Below are positions 1 to 5,954 of a DNA stretch of 5,954 nucleotides, piece after piece (the stretch's first letter is position 1; each line of letters starts with the position of its first letter). Made by a program: the position numbers and the translations under genes. The DNA is taken from positions 1 to 5,954 of the forward strand of contig SMWH01000063.1 in assembly GCA_004357005.1 (NCBI GenBank), written 5' to 3'. The notes beneath the pieces are model-generated. The model ran no database searches. It saw only the letters and a list, made by a program, of their open reading frames with translations, and was not told the DNA's origin. The stretch is from Gammaproteobacteria bacterium (GTDB lineage Bacteria > Pseudomonadota > Gammaproteobacteria > SMWH01).

Positions 1-2499
1 CGCGGCAGTAAAAAAGTGCGCGACGCGGTGGAAACCGAAGACGGCGTGCAGATGGAAATCCTGGAAGAGGTGGCGCATTCGCAGGTCGACGATCTGGGGA
101 TGGAAATCATCGACGTGTGCATGGACAGCAACATCGTCGAGACCGAAAAGGTTTTGCCGGAGGTGATTCACGGCGTGACCAGCGACTTCAAAGGCGCGAT
201 GTGCATCGACTCGTTTTCGGTGGAAGCGCTGGCGAAAGGACTGGAGACCTATCCCGGCCGGCCGATCGTCAACTCCATCAGCCTGGAGGAATACCAGCCC
301 GGCGTCAGCAAGCTCGACGCGGTGCTCACCATGAGCCGGGAGCATCACCCGATTTACATCGCGCTGGTCAACGGACCGAAGGGTCCCGCCATGACCGCCG
401 ATGAAAAATACAACCTGGCGGCGGAGATCGTCAAACAGGCCGGAGAGAAATACGGCGTGACGCCCGATCAGATTCTGATCGACATCAACGCCTATCCCAT
501 CGGCAGTGAATCGATCGAGGGCATGAACTTCTGCCAGGAGGCGTTGAACAGCCTGCCGCGCATCAAAGCGATTCATCCCGATTTGAAAACCAGCATCGGC
601 GTCGGCAACCTGACGGCGGGCCTCGGCCAGAAACCGTACATGCGCAAAGTGCTGACCAGCGTGTTCCTCGACGAGGCGCGGCAGAAGGGACTGGATTGCG
701 CCATTCTTAATCCCAACCACTACGTGCCGGTGGAAAGCCTGCCGCCGGAGGATGTCGCGCTGGGCCGCAAAATCATCCTCGAGCACGACATGGACGCGTT
801 TGAGCGCCTCGAGGAAGTGGCGGTCCAAAAGAAAACCGGCGCCGTCGCCAAAAAGCACAACTACGCCGACCTGCCGCTGGAGGAAAGCATCTGCTTCAAG
901 ATCATGGACGGTTATAAGGAGAAGACCGCCGGGACGCTGGAGAAAGACGGCTGGACCTATGAATATAGGGACCAAATCGTTTTACAGGCCGCCGAGATCC
1001 TGGACAGGCATGAGCCCCTGGATTTCATCAGCGATTACCTGATGAAGACCATGCGGGAGCTGGGCGACGGCTTCGGGCGCGGCGAGGTGAGCCTGCCGCA
1101 TCTGCTCAAAAGCGCCGACGTGATGCGCAACGTCATGGGATTTCTCGAGGCGTGGATGCGTCACGCCAGCGGCCACGAGCCGGGAGCCGCCATCAATTAC
1201 AAAGGCGTGGTGGTCATCGGCACCGTGTACCAGGACGTACACAGCATCGGCAAGGATCTGGCGAAGACCCTTTTGGACAACTACGGGTACCGCACGATTG
1301 ATCTCGGGGTGCAGGTGCCGCTGGAGAAATTCATCGAAACCGCGCGGGCGGAAAACGCCGATGCCATCGGTCTGAGCGCCCTGCTGGTACAGACCTCGAA
1401 CCACATGATCACCGTCGCCCGCATGCTGAAGGAAGAGGATTATAATATTCCGGTATTGATCGGCGGCGCGCCGGTCAACGACCGTCATGCCGGGTATGTC
1501 GCGATGTACGGTCAGGACCGGACCGAACAGATCCTGTCCAACGTGTTTTACTGCGAAAGCGGCATGGACGGCGTGAATACGATGAACGCGCTGATGGACC
1601 GCAATCAGCTGGAAGAACTGCTGGCCGCCAACCGGGAGAAGCTCATCCGCAGTTACCAGCGCGCCAAGGGGATCGAAGAGAACCGGGAAAAACTGCTGGC
1701 GACCCTCGACCGGCGCCAGGTGAGTTTCAAGAAGCACGAGGTTCTGCAGAACGGTTACGGCATCCATAAGTTGGAGTTAAAGCTGGAGAAGCTGACCAAC
1801 GTCATCGATTCCAAAAGCCTGTTCTCCCTCAACTGGAAATTCGGCAAGCAGTCCTCGTGGAAGAAAAAAGGCGTCACCGCAGAGCAGTTGAAAAACCTGC
1901 GCGAGGAGTGGTTGCAGAAGGCCGACGCCAACCGGTGGATCACCCCCCGGGCGCGGTTTGCCATCCTCCCAGCGCAGTCGGAAGACGACGAATTGATCAT
2001 TTACCATCCCGAGGAGCACGAAAGGGAACTGGGGCGCATCCGGTGGAACCCGGTGATCGGCAAGGGGAAGAACGGGAGCAAGGACGTGTTTTCCGTGGCT
2101 CAGTATTATTATCCAAAAAGCTCGGGCATCATGGACGTGGTGGGTTTGCAGATCACCACGGCGGGCCGGAATATGGAGGAGGTTATTGCCGGTTTCAAGA
2201 CCGAACATGACTCCGAGTCGGCGCTCTACCTGCAGGGGCTGGGTGACCGGGTGGCGGAGGATTTCGCCGAGTATATTCACGGATTGATGGGCCAGCGGAC
2301 CGGCCGTAAAAAGGACCAACTGGGCCAACGCTACAGCCCGGGCTATCCCGCGCTCGTGGATTTGACCAATAATAAAGTTATTTACGACATTTTGAAGACC
2401 GAGGATCTGGGCATCACCCTGACCTCCGCGAACGAGTTCGATCCGCCCAGTACCACCGCGGCGGTGGTGTGTTTTCATCCGGACGCCGGTTATTTTTAA
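1..2499 (+). CDS. metH: Cobalamin-dependent methionine synthase, 5'-truncated (pterin, cap, B12 and activation domains)
   Basis: The protein moves a methyl group from methyltetrahydrofolate through cobalamin to homocysteine, making methionine in the cytoplasm. The frame is open to base 1 (RGSKKVRDAVE), so the GTG at 16 is internal; residues here are counted from it. The pterin TIM-barrel spans about 1-275, with CIDS 63-66, NSIS 86-89 and NPNH 232-235. The cap domain is about 335-380. The B12-binding domain is about 395-520, with DVHSIG 407-412 (His409 the expected lower cobalt ligand), SAL 454-456 and GG 483-484. A charged helical linker of roughly 60 residues leads to the AdoMet activation domain, about 590-827: Asp598, Glu748, RYSPGYP 772-778 and the end HPDAGYF match the E. 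coli reactivation-domain pattern. The loop before RYSPGYP is about a dozen residues shorter than in E. coli. The pterin domain is clearly divergent from standard MetH. A homocysteine/zinc domain is not visible and would be upstream. No hairpin terminator follows the stop. Confidence 0.9.
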   Translation, partial: RGSKKVRDAVETEDGVQMEILEEVAHSQVDDLGMEIIDVCMDSNIVETEKVLPEVIHGVTSDFKGAMCIDSFSVEALAKGLETYPGRPIVNSISLEEYQPGVSKLDAVLTMSREHHPIYIALVNGPKGPAMTADEKYNLAAEIVKQAGEKYGVTPDQILIDINAYPIGSESIEGMNFCQEALNSLPRIKAIHPDLKTSIGVGNLTAGLGQKPYMRKVLTSVFLDEARQKGLDCAILNPNHYVPVESLPPEDVALGRKIILEHDMDAFERLEEVAVQKKTGAVAKKHNYADLPLEESICFKIMDGYKEKTAGTLEKDGWTYEYRDQIVLQAAEILDRHEPLDFISDYLMKTMRELGDGFGRGEVSLPHLLKSADVMRNVMGFLEAWMRHASGHEPGAAINYKGVVVIGTVYQDVHSIGKDLAKTLLDNYGYRTIDLGVQVPLEKFIETARAENADAIGLSALLVQTSNHMITVARMLKEEDYNIPVLIGGAPVNDRHAGYVAMYGQDRTEQILSNVFYCESGMDGVNTMNALMDRNQLEELLAANREKLIRSYQRAKGIEENREKLLATLDRRQVSFKKHEVLQNGYGIHKLELKLEKLTNVIDSKSLFSLNWKFGKQSSWKKKGVTAEQLKNLREEWLQKADANRWITPRARFAILPAQSEDDELIIYHPEEHERELGRIRWNPVIGKGKNGSKDVFSVAQYYYPKSSGIMDVVGLQITTAGRNMEEVIAGFKTEHDSESALYLQGLGDRVAEDFAEYIHGLMGQRTGRKKDQLGQRYSPGYPALVDLTNNKVIYDILKTEDLGITLTSANEFDPPSTTAAVVCFHPDAGYF

Positions 2500-2664
2500 G
2501 TGGAGGGTTTACAATAAGAAAATAAAAGTGGATTTAGAGCGGCGAATGAGATTATCATAATGAAAACAAATATTTAGGGAATTTACCGATACAATCGCCT
2601 GTTATGTCTTATTCGGTTGTTCATGCGATATTAGTTTTTGTAAAACAAAGGCTTGAGACCCGCC

Positions 2665-2686
2665 TAAACCCTTTAAATAAACCCTT
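2665..2686. repeat. 9-bp direct repeat TAAACCCTT, two copies at 13-bp period
   Basis: TAAACCCTT occurs at 2665-2673 and again at 2678-2686, separated by TAAA. The second copy overlaps the proposed -35 hexamer of the clpC promoter candidate. Tandem half-sites in this position often bind a regulator, but the motif is not the CtsR heptad repeat or the CIRCE element known for Clp and chaperone genes. The repeat is seen directly; any regulatory role is inference, and chance in AT-rich DNA is possible. Confidence 0.45.
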
Positions 2687-2712
2687 GTAAAATAGGTCCG
2701 GTTTGATAAAAT
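2685..2712 (+). promoter_or_regulatory. Candidate sigma70-type promoter for clpC
   Basis: A -35-like TTGTAA (2685-2690, 4 of 6 to TTGACA) and a -10-like TAAAAT (2707-2712, 5 of 6 to TATAAT) are separated by 16 bp. Transcription would begin near 2719, inside the inverted repeat at 2716-2733, leaving a leader of about 115 nt before clpC. It is the best-scoring pair I found by eye in the gap. A second pair, TTTAGA (2533-2538) and CATAAT (2556-2561) at 17-bp spacing, is also possible but lies much farther upstream. Confidence 0.4.
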
Positions 2713-2715
2713 GGT

Positions 2716-2733
2716 TAATTGTAGAACCAATTA
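2716..2733. repeat. Inverted repeat TAATTG-N6-CAATTA
   Basis: Perfect 6-bp arms, TAATTG (2716-2721) and CAATTA (2728-2733), flank the loop TAGAAC. The element lies directly after the proposed -10 hexamer, where an operator would overlap the transcription start. As an RNA hairpin it would be weak because five of the six pairs are A-U. An operator half-site pair or plain AT-rich coincidence are both open. Confidence 0.35.
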
Positions 2734-2833
2734 TATTTGAGCTTTCTGCCTGCCTGCCTTCATGAGGTGTGGAGTTCATTAAAAACAACAGGTTAGTCAC
2801 CTTCTATGCACCCTCTTATCGAAAGTTTAAATC

Positions 2834-5263
2834 ATGTTTAAGCGATTCACTGAAAGAGCGAGACGCGTCATCATCCTGGCGCGGGAAGAAGCGGAACTGT
2901 ACCGACATGAGTACTTGGGGACCGAGCATATTTTGCAAGGGGTCATCAAAGATGGAGGGGGCATCGCCATCGCGTTGCTTCAGAAGTCCGGCGCGGACAT
3001 GAATCAGATCAAGGCCGAGCTGGAGAAGAATCTGCCGCGGAGTTCCAACTCCCTGGTCATTGGCGACATTCCGTTTACGTCGCGGGCCAAAAAGGTTCTG
3101 GAGTTTGCGGTCGAGGAAGCGCGTTCCCTGAATCACAACTACATCGGTACCGAGCATCTCTTGTTGGGCCTGCTCAAGGAGAAGGAAGGTGTAGCCTGCC
3201 GGGTGTTGAACAGTTTCGGAGCTTATTTTGACGACGTGAAAGAGAAGCTCGTGGACATGTTCAAGGAGCCGACGGAATCCACCCGCGAAACCGGGAAGAC
3301 CCCAACCTTGGACGAGTTCAGCCGCGATTTGACGGCGATGGCGCTGGCGGGCAAACTGGATCCCATCATCGGCCGGAGCAAGGAGATTGAACGAGTCATT
3401 CAGATTCTCAGCCGCCGGACCAAGAACAATCCGGTGTTGATCGGTGAGCCGGGCGTGGGCAAAACCGCGATCGTCGAGGGTCTGGCTCAAATGATCGTCG
3501 AACGCGAAATTCCCGACACCCTGTTTGACAAGCGGGTGGTCTCCCTCGATCTAGGATCGTTGATCGCCGGGACCAAGTACCGCGGCCAGTTTGAAGCGCG
3601 GCTGAAGGGCATCATGAAGGAAATCATTCAGAATAAGAGCGTCATTCTGTTCATCGACGAATTGCATACGCTGGTGGGCGCGGGTGCGGCGGAAGGTTCC
3701 GTGGACGCCTCCAATATGTTGAAACCGGCGTTGTCCCGCGGGGAACTCCAGTGTATCGGCGCGACCACCCTGGAAGAGTACCGCAAATACATCGAAAAGA
3801 ACGGCGCGCTCGAACGGCGCTTCCAGCCGATCATTGTCAACCCGCCGACGGTTGAAGAGACCATCGAGATCATTCGCGGGTTGAAGGTGCCGTATGAAGT
3901 GCACCACAAGGCGAAGATCACCGACGAGGCGATCATCCTCGCGGTGCGGTTTGCCGACCGTTACATCAACGACCGGTTCCTGCCGGACAAAGCCATCGAC
4001 GTGATCGACGAAGCAGGTTCCCGCGTGCGGTTGCGGAAGGCGTCGCAGTCTCCGGAAATGAAGAAGGTTCAGCGCGAGATCGATAGCCTGGTGCGCGAGA
4101 AGAAAATCCGGATCGAGAATCAGGAGTTCGAGAAGGCGGTGGAATTGCGCGACAAGGAAGAAGAATTGCGTTCCAAGCTGGAACTGGCAAAGGAAAAGTG
4201 GGAGCAGGAAAATTCCCTCAGCGAGCCGAGCATCACCGAAGAAGATATCGCCGCTGTGGTCTCCAGCATGACCGGTATTCCGCTGAACCGGATCGAAGAG
4301 AAAGAGTCCACCCGTCTGCTCAATATGGCGGAAGAGTTGGGTAAAAAGATCGTCGGGCAGAAAGAGGCCGTGGAAGCGATCTCCAAGGCGATCCGCCGGT
4401 CCCGGTCCGGGCTCAAGGATATGCGGCGTCCGATCGGAACCTTCATGTTCCTGGGTCCGACGGGTGTCGGTAAAACCGAGTTGGCCGGAGCGCTGGCGGA
4501 ATTTTTGTTCGGTCATCGCGACGCGCTGATCCGGCTGGACATGTCCGAGTACATGGAAAAATTCAACATCTCCCGTTTGACCGGGGCGCCTCCCGGCTAT
4601 GTCGGGTATGAAGAGGGCGGCCAGTTGACGGAGAAGGTGCGCCGCAAGCCCTATTCGGTGGTCCTGTTCGACGAAATCGAAAAAGCCAATCCCGACGTGT
4701 TCCATCTGTTGTTACAGATCATGGATGACGGCCACCTGACGGACAGTTATGGCCGGAACATCAATTTTAAGAATACCGTGATCATCCTGACCTCCAACAT
4801 CAGCTCCAAGGCGCTGGACAAGGGTTCCCTGGGTTTTCATAAAGACGATGTGGACCTGAGCTTCGACAAGATGGAGAAGGATCTCAAGCAGGATTTGAAA
4901 AAAGAGTTCAATCCCGAGTTCCTGAACCGGTTGACCGATATGATCGTGTTCCGGCCGTTGACGCTGGAAGACGTCACTCAAATCCTGGACATCCAGCTGA
5001 ACGTGCTCAACGAGCAGATGATCCAGCAGGGATTGACGCTGGATATGACGGATGAGGCCAAACGTTGGTTGGCCGAGAAGGGCTATGACAAGAATTTCGG
5101 CGCCCGGCCGTTGAAACGGGCCATTCAGAGGCATTTGGAGGATTTTCTGTCCGACGAAATGCTGAAAGGGCGGTTCAAATCCGGCGGGGTGATTGAGGTT
5201 GGCCTGGCGGATGACAGTCTCGTGTTTACCGAGAAATCCGGCGCACTGAATACGGTTCTCTAA
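2834..5263 (+). CDS. clpC: ClpC-type AAA+ unfoldase, ATPase partner of ClpP
   Basis: This hexameric Hsp100 ATPase unfolds proteins and feeds them to the ClpP peptidase in the cytoplasm. It has 809 residues, normal for ClpC. Two N-terminal Clp repeats lie at about 2-56 and 81-130, each with GTEH (Glu31, Glu107). AAA1 has Walker A GEPGVGKT 204-211, pore loop KYRG 248-251, Walker B ILFIDE 271-276 and arginine-finger region ERRF 327-330. The short M domain, about 408-455, contains a UVR-like EFEKAVELRD 431-440. AAA2 has Walker A GPTGVGKT 541-548, pore loop GYVG 588-591, Walker B VVLFDE 609-614, NRL around Arg699 and sensor-2 GAR 756-758. The tripeptide LGF 666-668 sits where ClpP-binding unfoldases carry their docking loop. 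The short M domain and LGF argue against ClpB. The ATG start is fixed by an in-frame TAA at 2828 and the classic MFKRFTERAR opening; only a weak GAAAG (2821-2825) precedes it. No mcsA, mcsB or ctsR gene is adjacent. Confidence 0.97.
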   Translation: MFKRFTERARRVIILAREEAELYRHEYLGTEHILQGVIKDGGGIAIALLQKSGADMNQIKAELEKNLPRSSNSLVIGDIPFTSRAKKVLEFAVEEARSLNHNYIGTEHLLLGLLKEKEGVACRVLNSFGAYFDDVKEKLVDMFKEPTESTRETGKTPTLDEFSRDLTAMALAGKLDPIIGRSKEIERVIQILSRRTKNNPVLIGEPGVGKTAIVEGLAQMIVEREIPDTLFDKRVVSLDLGSLIAGTKYRGQFEARLKGIMKEIIQNKSVILFIDELHTLVGAGAAEGSVDASNMLKPALSRGELQCIGATTLEEYRKYIEKNGALERRFQPIIVNPPTVEETIEIIRGLKVPYEVHHKAKITDEAIILAVRFADRYINDRFLPDKAIDVIDEAGSRVRLRKASQSPEMKKVQREIDSLVREKKIRIENQEFEKAVELRDKEEELRSKLELAKEKWEQENSLSEPSITEEDIAAVVSSMTGIPLNRIEEKESTRLLNMAEELGKKIVGQKEAVEAISKAIRRSRSGLKDMRRPIGTFMFLGPTGVGKTELAGALAEFLFGHRDALIRLDMSEYMEKFNISRLTGAPPGYVGYEEGGQLTEKVRRKPYSVVLFDEIEKANPDVFHLLLQIMDDGHLTDSYGRNINFKNTVIILTSNISSKALDKGSLGFHKDDVDLSFDKMEKDLKQDLKKEFNPEFLNRLTDMIVFRPLTLEDVTQILDIQLNVLNEQMIQQGLTLDMTDEAKRWLAEKGYDKNFGARPLKRAIQRHLEDFLSDEMLKGRFKSGGVIEVGLADDSLVFTEKSGALNTVL

Positions 5264-5264
5264 G

Positions 5265-5294
5265 CCCGTACGGGTGGAGGAAAACCGCTAGCGG
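5265..5294. repeat. Two perfect 10-bp palindromes, 20 bp centre to centre
   Basis: CCCGTACGGG (5265-5274) starts two bases after the clpC stop. CCGCTAGCGG (5285-5294) follows after a 10-base spacer that contains GGAGG. Both are perfect, loopless palindromes, and their centres are 20 bp apart, close to two turns of B-DNA, so they present on one helix face. They precede the terminator stem and are not part of it. They could be a tandem dimer-binding site, but the two sequences differ, so shared recognition is uncertain. Confidence 0.5.
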
Positions 5295-5303
5295 ATTCCA
5301 TTC

Positions 5304-5358
5304 AAAAAGTACTGAGTTTTATGGTATTGTTTGCCGTAAAATTCAGTGCTTTTTTTTT
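5304..5358 (+). terminator. Strong intrinsic terminator of clpC
   Basis: AAGTACTGAGTTTTATGG (5307-5324) pairs with CCGTAAAATTCAGTGCTT (5334-5351) across the whole 18 bp in RNA, with three G-U wobbles and no bulge. The loop is the nine bases 5325-5333. Nine T follow (5350-5358), the first of which can also pair with the A run at 5304-5308 and lengthen the stem to about 21 bp. On the minus strand only five T would follow the stem, so it is mainly a + strand terminator. It starts about 40 bases after the clpC stop. Confidence 0.93.
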
Positions 5359-5377
5359 GTCCTCATTTTAAATTCTG

Positions 5378-5392
5378 GGAGAACATTTGTTG
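5378..5392 (+). promoter_or_regulatory. Ribosome-binding site deciding a TTG start for bamA
   Basis: GGAG (5378-5381, within TGGGAGAAC) precedes two adjacent in-frame TTG codons at 5387 (5-base spacing) and 5390 (8-base spacing). An in-frame TAA at 5369 closes the frame just upstream, and between it and the hydrophobic signal segment there is no ATG or GTG codon. The first in-frame ATG (5498) is at the signal-peptide cleavage region, so it cannot be the start. I favour 5390 on spacing; 5387 would add one residue. Confidence 0.75.
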
Positions 5393-5954
5393 ACTCGGTC
5401 ATCGATAGGGGGATTGCGTGCTTCTGCGCCTTTTTGGCGCGGGCGGGCGGGGTTATGTCTGACCCTATTCCTGTGGGTGGCGTGGTGTTCGCCTCTGATG
5501 GCCCAGGATGAAGGAGCGACGGTCAGCGCGATTCACATCCAGGGCAACCAGCGGGTCGACTCCTCCACTATTTTCTATTACATCAAAACCGAAGTCGGCA
5601 AGCCCTTGTCCCGGTCCATCATCCGGAAAGATATCAAGCAGATTTACAGCCTCGGACAGTTTACCGACATCCGGGTGGAAACCCGGCCCGGCGAGAACGG
5701 CGGCGTGGAGGTGATCTTTGTGGTCAAGGAAATTCCTTCCGTGGGCGAGGTCACCTTCACCGGCAATGATGCGCTGGACACTCAGGATTTAAGGGACCTG
5801 ATTTCCATCAAGCGGGGGGTTACGTTTAAAGAACATCTGGTGAACGACAGTATTCAGAAATTGACGGTGCATTATCACGACAAAGCTTTTTTCCTGGCGA
5901 AGGTGGAGGTGGACACCCAGATCAATGACAACGGTCAGGTGGACGTCACCATCC
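5390..5954 (+). CDS. bamA: Outer-membrane protein assembly factor BamA, N-terminal part (signal peptide, POTRA1, partial POTRA2)
   Basis: BamA is the Omp85-family core of the BAM complex, which inserts beta-barrel proteins into the outer membrane; its POTRA repeats sit in the periplasm. Only about 188 residues are in the window, and the frame runs open past its end. Counting from TTG 5390, a Sec signal peptide is visible: basic stretch WRGRAG (16-21), hydrophobic core to about 35, and likely cleavage at PLMA/QDEG after residue 38. POTRA1 is about 45-114, opening ISAIHIQGNQRV-like at 46 and including the typical YSLGQFTDIRV near 87-97. POTRA2 begins near 116 with PSVGEVTFTGNDAL. Cys33 is not in a lipobox (Trp precedes it), so this is not a lipoprotein. 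The barrel is outside the window, so another Omp85 member such as TamA is not strictly excluded, though the POTRA pattern fits BamA best. It follows the clpC terminator by about 30 bp with no clear promoter of its own. Confidence 0.88.
   Translation, partial: MTRSSIGGLRASAPFWRGRAGLCLTLFLWVAWCSPLMAQDEGATVSAIHIQGNQRVDSSTIFYYIKTEVGKPLSRSIIRKDIKQIYSLGQFTDIRVETRPGENGGVEVIFVVKEIPSVGEVTFTGNDALDTQDLRDLISIKRGVTFKEHLVNDSIQKLTVHYHDKAFFLAKVEVDTQINDNGQVDVTI

Larger units (their letters stand above)
2500..2833. other. A+T-rich intergenic region between metH and clpC
   Basis: This 334-base gap is strikingly A+T-rich beside its GC-rich neighbours. Every frame in it is short. It holds no tRNA-like fold and no strong intrinsic terminator for metH. 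What it does hold is a 9-bp direct repeat (2665-2686), a sigma70-like promoter candidate (2685-2712), a small inverted repeat (2716-2733) and three tandem TGCC units (2747-2758). From the promoter candidate, the clpC leader would be roughly 115 nt. The most economical reading is an upstream control region for clpC. Confidence 0.7.

Noticed and set aside
982..1767. Minus-strand open frame (261 codons) opposite metH
   Set aside because: It is a His- and Gln-rich shadow of conserved MetH coding sequence, with no recognisable domain.
2551..2561. ATTATCATAAT palindrome, resembling part of a Fur box
   Set aside because: Only the core matches, the flanks do not extend the symmetry to a full 19-bp site, and such short palindromes are expected in AT-rich DNA. 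Neither neighbour is an iron gene.
2604..2690. Short + strand frame of 28 codons beginning MSYSVVHAILVFVKQ
   Set aside because: It has no Shine-Dalgarno sequence, matches no family I recognise and overlaps the repeat and promoter signals. Such a length is common by chance.
2621..2779. Minus-strand frame of about 52 codons in the AT-rich gap
   Set aside because: There is no ribosome-binding site ahead of its ATG, the composition is unremarkable, and it lies wholly over the putative clpC control region.
2500..2833. CIRCE or CtsR boxes in front of clpC
   Set aside because: I looked for TTAGCACTC/GAGTGCTAA and for GGTCAAA heptad repeats on both strands and found neither.
2769..3002. + strand frame overlapping the clpC start
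   Set aside because: It overlaps the certain ClpC N-terminus in another frame and shows no family resemblance.
3551..4705. Long minus-strand open frame (384 codons) opposite clpC
   Set aside because: It is antisense to conserved AAA+ coding sequence, its translation shows no domain, and such frames arise from the codon bias of GC-rich genes.
2834..5263. ClpB disaggregase as an alternative to ClpC
   Set aside because: ClpB has a long coiled-coil M domain and no ClpP-docking tripeptide. This protein has a short UVR-like M domain and LGF at 666-668.

Overview
The window holds three genes on the + strand, two of them cut by its edges: the 3' part of a cobalamin-dependent methionine synthase gene (metH, bases 1-2499), a complete Clp/Hsp100 unfoldase gene (clpC, 2834-5263), and the 5' end of an outer-membrane assembly factor gene (bamA, from about 5390 to the edge). 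The BamA-type signal peptide and POTRA repeats mean a diderm bacterium. ClpC with a short M domain, in a diderm with moderately GC-rich genes, suits lineages such as Nitrospinota, Nitrospirota or related deep groups better than Enterobacteria. That placement is an inference from family distribution and composition, not from a marker gene.

Layout. The metH frame is open from base 1, and the window begins inside the N-terminal motif of the pterin (methyltetrahydrofolate) domain. Cap, B12-binding and AdoMet-activation domains follow. Any homocysteine-binding module would lie upstream. Bases 2500-2833 are a markedly A+T-rich gap with no convincing gene. It carries a 9-bp direct repeat, a sigma70-like promoter candidate and a small inverted repeat, and is the likely control region of clpC. 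clpC is intact, with both AAA+ modules, the M domain and a ClpP-docking tripeptide. After its stop come two perfect 10-bp palindromes exactly 20 bp apart centre to centre, then a very clear intrinsic terminator (18-21 bp stem plus nine T). About 30 bp later bamA begins at a TTG codon with a good Shine-Dalgarno sequence and a Sec signal peptide.

How the genes relate. They look like three housekeeping units rather than one pathway: one-carbon/methionine metabolism, cytoplasmic protein quality control, and outer-membrane biogenesis. The long AT-rich gap separates metH from clpC, and the terminator separates clpC from bamA. I see no mobile element, CRISPR array, tRNA or rRNA, and no evidence of a new multi-gene system. 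The points most worth a second look are the divergent pterin domain of MetH, the regulatory sequence in front of clpC, the paired palindromes after clpC, and how bamA is transcribed so close behind a strong terminator.
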